Assembly: GCA_963971305.1 (NCBI GenBank)
Contig: OZ020317.1
Span: 20,850,001 to 20,914,000 of the forward strand
Length of the DNA: 64,000 nucleotides
Source of the DNA: Arcuatula senhousia
Taxonomy: Eukaryota > Mollusca > Bivalvia > Mytilida > Mytilidae
Direction: 5' to 3'
This document shows positions 26,101-35,100 of this stretch, in pieces; the first letter of the stretch is position 1, and every line of letters begins with the position of its first letter. The translations under genes and the position numbers were made by a program. The notes below the pieces were generated by a model. That model was not told the DNA's origin, did no database searches, and saw only the letters and a list, made by a program, of their open reading frames with translations.

Positions 26101-29100
26101 ATCAAACACTCAAAGCTAATATATTGATGCCAAAGATTTTTTTAATTTACAAATAGTAAGTTGATACTCTCTGGAAATTCAATTGTTAAAAGAGTTTAAC
26201 ATGTCATCAACAAATTATGTGAGCAATGAAACCAAACATTTATATTCTATTTTCACAGAAAATTTGAAAGATATTGGCTCGTTATTGAAGTACAAGACAG
26301 GGACCATGTGATGTGGTGATATATATATAATAATATGTTAAGACGTTGCGCAATTAATTGGTAACAAGTCCGATATAGGTGTTGATATCTAGTGAAATGT
26401 GTTTTACAACTAACAATGTTTTTTTGATTTTTACTTTAAATACATTGCATGTGTTGTCTAGTTTGGTGCTAACTGAAAACTTTAGAAAATAGCCTTTACA
26501 TTACAAAATGGCATGGATTGAGTCTAAATTAGATATGATTCTGCATTAAAACGTCGTGAAACTTTAATTAAAAAAATATGTATAAGTTATTGTGTCATCG
26601 AACCAAAGTTAACATCAACTTATTGGAAACAAAAATAATTTCAACATTTGATAACAGAATGAAAATGTTAAAAAGTATTACAAAGACGTACATGCTGTGT
26701 TCAAGTACTAACATATTTGCATTAAACAAATAAAACAAATAAGAATTTTCATTTGTACATTTAATGTTTTTTTTCATGTTTCCGCTAACTAGAGAGCTTA
26801 TTCACTTTTTAATAACAATCACTTTTAAATGTAAAGTGGTTCTGTCACGCGCAAGAAAAACGACAATTGTGTCATTTATTTTTAATTTTAGTTTCTCAGA
26901 AAAAAAGAAAAATACAGAAAAAAAATCCTTAAACTAGTACTTGTTGTGAAAGAAAAAAAATTCTGTTGTATAAAAACAATAATTGTTATTTTTTTAGTCT
27001 TATCCTTAATTAAAAACCGATGGATTGAGACAACAATCCGCAAAAGCATACCGGAGAAAAAAAAAAGATAAACTTCGTAATTAAAAAAAAGTTTTATTAT
27101 AGGAGTCAACTAAGAGTATTTTCTTTTTAACTATCATGAACACATCTCATATTTACATGTATATAATGAAAGCGTTTAAAAACAACATAAAAAAAGTTAA
27201 TTTTCCATTAGACATGATAGAAAATCATTTAGATTCGACATTTACAATTTAGATTCAAGATTTAGGTATTTAAAGTCAGGGTAAATCTCAAAATGATAAC
27301 ACAGTATAGGTAGTTTATACTCGTAATTTACGTTTTAAATGTTTCAATACTCTTAGGACATTTTACATATGTAAACTTCAATTCTTCTTGAAGCATGAAA
27401 AATAGTTAAGAATGCCGATTGCACAGTTTCGACATATATAAAACGTTTGTGAAATCCGAGGAACGTTTGTATTCAGTTAACAATTAACTTCGAAGATTAA
27501 TCGGACGAATTGAAATCAATTTCAAGTGCTTTCCGAATTTTCGGAGCCTGTTTTCCTATGATTAGCGGAGAGGTTCACATGTACCGATGGGGCATTCGAC
27601 TGTCAATTCAGAAAGGGCAAAAACAAAATCATTCAACAGAAACGAGAACAACACAAAAAAAAAACAGACAAAACAACGAGAATGCACACAGGAGCTTCAG
27701 ATTGGTAAGCAGTCTCTGTTTGTTGCACCACATTCTTCAAGCAACGCTGCCAACCACTGTTGCCAATGGTCAATCGTGTCAAATCAGGTAAAATGAAACC
27801 AAAAATAAAATATGATATGAAAATCCCACATTCTGTTATCGAGATAGAATTCCTAATTTTGTTTACAACTATATGATGTCTTCCGTAAAACTTTTAAGAG
27901 AAGACCACCATCGAAGAGCTACATAACCCTGTATAAAATGTTTTGTGTTGGACAGGTCCAACATGTGCAGGCTCTTTTACAAAAATGTTTTAATTATATA
28001 AAATGTGTCTATGATGCACGAATGACCCGACTGTTCTTGACTCCTAACATGTATTAACCAAGATACATATATGGACCGTTACAAAAATCGTTCATATTTT
28101 AAATATAGGTCACAGTGCCCTACTTTCTACTGTGTGATGGTCCTGTGAAGGGCCTGGAAGGCTAATAGGCCCGCAGCAGAGCCTAGCTTGTCGACTAAGG
28201 GTCTTGGGATTCTGACGTCGGGTCAGTGTTCAGCCCACAGAACAACCACGGTGTTTATCCTAGGTGACTGAATAGGGTAGCCCTCTTCCGCAGGGGTTGC
28301 CAGGTCTATAATAAGGAAACTCTGACCGCTGACCATAGTAAGCCAACGTGTGTGAGAGTGTCATGCACGTAAAAGACCCTTGTGTGAACCGTCAAATAGT
28401 GCACCATCACCCCCTACTCATGGCCACTTCTCCCATTTTTCCTGTGGTTCTTTAAAATTTACTACTCCTTTGTTTCCCACCCCACCCCCACATTTCATTA
28501 TCATTTTATCATCCCTTTTCAAATAACCTATCGTGTTACGAGGGTGCAAGACACCAACATACACACTCACTACTGTGTGGTGTTTCGCTATGCCATGCAT
28601 CTGCTGGTGAAAAAATCATTGACCAACCACCACGTAGCACCGAAGATATCAATCTTACCCAAAAACTTTACCAAAATATTACGGATGGACAGACGTAAGG
28701 ACGGACTGAATGACTGATGTTACATATGAAATAAAGGTGTTTTGATATGGACCCCGAGTTTAAATACCTCAATCGTAAATCTCAATTGTAAATGTCGAAT
28801 GTAAACGATTTTTCTATCATGTCTAATAGAAATAATCTATGAATTTTTTTTACTAAAAATAAAATACACTAAACAACCAATAACAAAAGATAAAAAAAAA
28901 ACTAAAGAACAAACATGCTTTAAACTGTTTAAACTATTGTAATTCCAATTTACCATGGTAATTTATACAGGAATTGAGAATAGTATTTTTGTAAATAAGT
29001 CGAGTGTTGAAAAAGTGTCAACATTGCCTCAAACCTTGCAAACATTTTTAATTTCATCAAAAACGGGCAAAAACGTTATGTAACGCTCATTGTTACCAAT

Positions 29101-32100
29101 ATCTTGCACAACGCCATAGCAGTCATTAATTTCAAAGCTCAATGGAAATGGAAAGCATACCTTATTTGAGTATTTTTTGAATAAATGTCTCGATCTACCA
29201 TTGATAATTTTTAAAGATAAGACATTGAGGAGGGAAAAAATATTTTGGATGATATTATTCATGACTACATTTCACACCCTGAAGCAGTTATTTATCCAAA
29301 TGAAGGTAAAATGCTGATTATTCAAAGTTACACATGGTATTTTGTTTAATGTTATTTATAATAAAACATGTAAAATTGTGTGTTAAATTGTGATACAAGT
29401 GTTTTCTGTTTATTTTATACTTACAAACGAATGAGACCATTACATGTCTTAAATGTATCAGCGGGAAGAACTTTTATCTTATTTTTCGATAAATCGCTGC
29501 AAAAAAATATTTAAGTAGTAGTCCACCTAAGAATCATGCAAAATTGAAAAGTGATTCATCGATAAAAAGGCTACAGTATTTTTATTTCTTACAAAAGATA
29601 GTTCAAAGTATATAAAATAAGAAATAGATAAAAATTTGCTTATAACTGCCTGGTCCTGGGAGAAATCTTGCAATTGTGTTGCAAAGGTTTGAAATTATTG
29701 ACAATTTTAAGAGTTATATCCCTATCTTACATTTCTCCAATGCATTCTATATATAACAACAATAGAGCTGGTTCCGTGTGCAAGACTATTCTCCCCGTAA
29801 GGATGTACATCACTCAATTTCGTCACTTTAATATAGGCACACTGTTAAAATCCAGTTCATTTCAAGCACTATGTTTTAACATATAATATATACTTTTATA
29901 CTACAGTTCCTGTACAGTAAAAGCTTACCAATTTATGGTATATGTGGGGATGGGCAATTGTGATGGGGAATATACTCTTCAAAAAAAGTTACGCATAGAT
30001 AGAAAATTCCCCGTAGGTTTAATGCAAATCGAAACAATTTCAAAACATTATTGCCGAGCTGTTCTACAACCGATTTTCACGAAATAAAATCCAGTAAAAA
30101 GAAAACAAAATAGAGATTGTTTGTTTAATTTTGAGTAAAATCGTAACATCGCTGCTTTTTAAGATATTGCAAGTGGAACACAAGTGTACATTTTACGATT
30201 CAATTTCCCGTTTAAATCAATGCAAAATGTTCCGTGAAAAACATTAGTCGTGTTCTACTCCCAATTTCTTAAAAACCATTGAAGTTAGGATTTTGGTCTA
30301 AATTTATCAAACGATCTTCATTTTGTTTTCTTTTTACTGGATTTTATTTCGTGAAAATCGGTTGAAGAACAGCTCGGCAATAATGTTTTGAAATTGTTTC
30401 GATTTGCATTAAACCTACGGGGAATTTTCTATCTATGCGTAACTTTTTTTTGCAGAGTATAGTAAAGGACTGTTATTTTTGTGTTCAGTCTGTTTTGTTA
30501 TGTCTCTTTCTCTATGACTATGATATCTAGAATCGCTTTAGCTGGTCCACAGGAAAATGTCATTCAGTCACTTGCCAAATTTCCTTGATTTTTAGTAGCC
30601 TCTGATTTCAAGAACTCAAGGCCTAAATAATCTTTATATGTATTTTATGATTTTGCAACAGGTGAGGATTAATGAATGAATCTATGTAGTTGAATAACAA
30701 GGTTTTCCAATGGTGTCGGCAAGCGAGACATAATTTTATGTTCTTGTATTAAAAAAATATTTTGATTTATTTAGGTGCGGGCGTATTTATTTGTGAGCTG
30801 CATGGTTTACAGCTTACGACGGCATGTTGTATTATGTTGCGTTTCTGGGTCTATTGCCTATCTTTTTCCTGTGTAACAAGCCGATTTATATGTAATGCGG
30901 TGGGTGGGGACCAAGGGATTATCTTCTTAATTTGTTCAACTCAGATTATTATGAGATAAGGATCCGGACGGTCCTGTCTGTAAGATATAGACGACTATTT
31001 ATATATATTTGATATTTTTTTCTGTCATCTGTAAGAGAAAATTTCATGTTATGCATAACACGACATGCAGGTTTTTTAAATATTTTTTTTCAAAAATGGA
31101 TATGGAGTCAGTGAACATGAGACCATAACACATATGTAAATTCCAATTAATTTTATTAGCAACTTTTTCACTTTAAAAATCTACGTTTTCACTTATTAAT
31201 TTTACTGTTAAATAAGAATGTTTAAACTGTTGATCGGTCAAAGGATGGGTTGCGATAAGACCCTTTTTCAGCCCACCGAAATTAAAATTAAGTAAATTTA
31301 ATCACAAAATGTCTTTTTGGAAAGAATAATGTTTCTATTTTCTGAAAAAAAGTCTGATTTGAAAAGCTTATTCTATTTTTTAGTAAATGGTGATTGAAAT
31401 GAACCACCGAAAAATGATTTTAACATTGTGCATATGGGAAAGTGGCGCCAATGAGTGATATATATCCCTCCAGGAAGTATAGTCTTGCACGCAAAACCAG
31501 CTCCATATTTTATTCAAAACCTTGTATTACTTAAACACATCTTTTGTGAAAATTTCAAGCTGGTTCCGCGTGCAAGACATACTGAAAATTTAAAAAAAGA
31601 CCAAAATTTCTGAACTTGTTGTCAGAAGTTAATAAATATGCGAAATCTCTCCGTTTTCTTCGTTTTTCTTGAGATAAGCGGTCATTTCAATTTCAAAATT
31701 GTTGTTTAAAGTGATGTTTACAGAAATGGGCCAATTTAGAACTCAATTTTCGAAGCTGTGATCGTGCAAAAGTATTTAAAAGTATTATTGTACAACAGTA
31801 CAATCATTTTGCTACAAAATAAGGTATAAAGTAACAGGATATGAAATAGATGGGCCAAAATAGGGCCTTATCACAACCCATCCTTTAATAGCCACAACTA
31901 TGGGTAATAAAGATGTCATTCACAATTAACAGCATGTAATACGTTGCCTCTCGGTGGTATGGCAGTGGAGCAATTAAAGATCATTTGATGTTTTTAGTAG
32001 TATGCCAATTTGATTTTTTATTTATCAACTATTTATCGTTATATAACAAGTTGGATCTCAAATGATAGTTTACGCAGTTGTACAGAAATTTACTAAACAT

Positions 32101-35100
32101 CCATCCAAATTTATTATTAACATTCCGACAGCTATATGAGACCCCCCAACAGGGCAGTAATATTTTCCATAAAAAACAAAAAGAAATTCCTGAAATAAAA
32201 TGAGTATTCGAAGCGGAGAATAGCGTATCTGTATCTGTGTAAAAGGAATATGTTTACGCGTGGTAAGGATGTATTTTACATAAGTATTTGGAATTATAGA
32301 CCCGTTTTACTTATAATCTTAAAAGAATTATAGATATATTATTTTACAATTAAAAACAAAGTACTATGAATAATGCAATTAAGCATATTGAAATATGCAT
32401 TTTACACGGAAAAAAGAAATTTTAACATTGTTTTTTTTTCGGTAGTTATATGTGTATGTGGTCAAGAGTCATATGTTTACCCTTGTACGTCCGTGCATTC
32501 AATCGTTGGTGCATCCTTAACACTTTAGTGATCTTGAATACTTAAGTATACTGATATTATTGTTGCTTTAATTGTCTATTGTACTTGATACAATTTGATG
32601 TTCAAATTTGGGCTTTCTTTATTAATAAAACTTTTAACTTTGAACTTTGAATACTACATAGTAGGGGCATATCGTTCGTGATATTTCAATACTAGGTTTG
32701 ACTTGAGTGTGCAACACACCACTCACTAGAAATTAGGTCACTGCGACCTATATTTTACACATGAATGACTTTTGTTTATTTCTTTGTTAATGTTCAATCC
32801 TGCGAGCTCTACAAGCATGTTTGAGTATACTACGTGTGTACCGTTACCTCCTACTTGAGGTAAGGTCACTGAGTACTACATGGTTGATTGGGGGTGATGT
32901 TTCTAGTATGGGCGGATCACCTTCGCTCATATACACATTTTCCTTATAGTTTATTTTATTGTTTGTAATGTGTTTTTTTGTTCTCGAATTATTAATATAG
33001 ACACAAAAATTATAAACTGTATTTCAGATTTTAAATATTGACACTGAAAACGTAACTGGAAAAAGCATATATGGTTATGTATGTTGAAACAAAATAGTAA
33101 TCTTAATGTTGAACAACATGTATCCGTGATGTTAAGAGTTTTGTTCTTTTTTAAATAGGAGTATTCGCAGGTTGCTTTTACGGCATGTGGTGTACAGTTA
33201 TAAACTTTTGATTCTAAAGGAAAATATATCAAAATAAAAGACTTAGTACAAACTGTACCAATGACAGTGCTGGCAAATGTAGGACAGTGCTGGCCAAAGT
33301 AGGGCAGTGCTGGCCAATGTAGGGCAGTGCTGGCCAATGCAGGACAGTGCATAATAGGCGGAATGCTATTACTGTTACTGTCCTTGGTTGTAAAAGATGG
33401 TAAGGGTAGATCACAGTTGCTTGGCAGTAGTTTTACAGTAAATAGCAGTATAAGGCAGCAAAATAATGACTGTTTCTGGTATAGACAGTACTTTTTTTGG
33501 TTCATAGTGTGCACAGTTTTATTGACAAAAATGTCTTTCTGGAAACAGTTTTAGGCCATTTTTTTTAAATTAAACAAAATGACACTTTCTGAAAAACCAT
33601 TAAAAAAACTTTATTGGCCTTAAATTTATAATTAACTTTTTAAAAGAGTCAAATTTAATCATCTTCGAAATGTAAAAGTGGTTATAAAGAAAAACCAGCA
33701 TTTTGGAGTAAACACGGTCATAAAGTCGGGAAAAAATCAGACATTTTAAAGCATGCCAAGAAAAATTGCAAATCCCATTAAAAACTCATATTTTGTTGTT
33801 TGATGTGATTGGCACCACGACATTTCAAATTGTGTCATGTAAAAGATTCTTTGAAAAGGATTTGCACGAATTCTCAGTTTCTTCCATTGCACTCCGAAGC
33901 TTGAATCAAGAGCCGGGTAAAATCACACAGTATTATGTACCCGTATTTTTATCGTCATGTACCTGTATTTTATCGTCTTTCTTTATTTTCAAATTTTGTA
34001 GGATGCAAGATGCAGAGGTGCAATTGGGGTATCCGAATATCAAAAGTCCAAAGGGCAGAGACAAAATTAGTCAACACCAAAAAGAACGGGACAAAAACAG
34101 ACAACACGTAAAACATGGAAACAGAAACAACTGAACATCAATCAACACCTTTGCAAAATTGTTCTTATAACCAAAGGTTCTTGTGTGCAATAGATCAGAA
34201 TATTTCAATATAATATAAAAAAAGAGGTGTCATTTTAAAATATGGTGTTGCTTAACATTTGGCGGACTGTATATAATAACTGGCAAGAATTATGAATAAC
34301 ATATTTATTTTATATATATAAATTTCCTTACCTTTTATACATACTTTTATACATACTTTCTGAAAGTTTTTACTAGGCTTTTTTTTTTCTCTCCGTAGGA
34401 GAATTGTTTTTTAGTAATAATAAAAACTTATTAATTGCATGTACAAATATATCTTAAAATATAAATCTCTAATATTTGAATTCTATCTTAATTAGAAAAA
34501 ATGCTACTAATTTAGTTAATTTCGAATCATACACCATACAGTTACTTACAGAATTTTGAGTTCAGATAGGTAGGCACACATATCTTCAGGAAGGATTTCA
34601 ATCATATTGTCTTGAAGAGACCTGATAATGAAATTGTTTAACCTTTTAACAATGACATTTTAGTTCAAAATTGATATACATTTTGCATTGCGAGTTCAGC
34701 ATCAACATTTTAACATGATTTACTCTGAATATAGATTTTGCATATAACGGATGAAATATTTCTGTTCAAGTGTATATTTCATTCCCACAAAAGAAGACAA
34801 AACAAAGTTCTTTTGATTATTTTTCAACGAAAAATTAAGATTAAAATACCTGCTCACTTTGGTACTTGCCATTAGGATGGTGAATTATGAACTTTTCTAA
34901 TATCAACGATTTAATAATTTGTATTGGAAATGATGGTCCTAACTTGGAGCAAGCCTTTTCATATAAAATGTAAGATTAACTAGGGGTTTTACGCCAAACA
35001 GCAATTTTTAACATTTTTAATTGTAATTATAATATAACTTTAAATAAAGTATTATTTTATCAACATACTTACAATTCAGTAACTTTTTGGTTGTTTTGAA

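Noticed and set aside
32951..33514. 187-codon minus-strand frame
   Set aside because: It runs through the 20-bp minisatellite and intron sequence; no start context, domain or splice structure.
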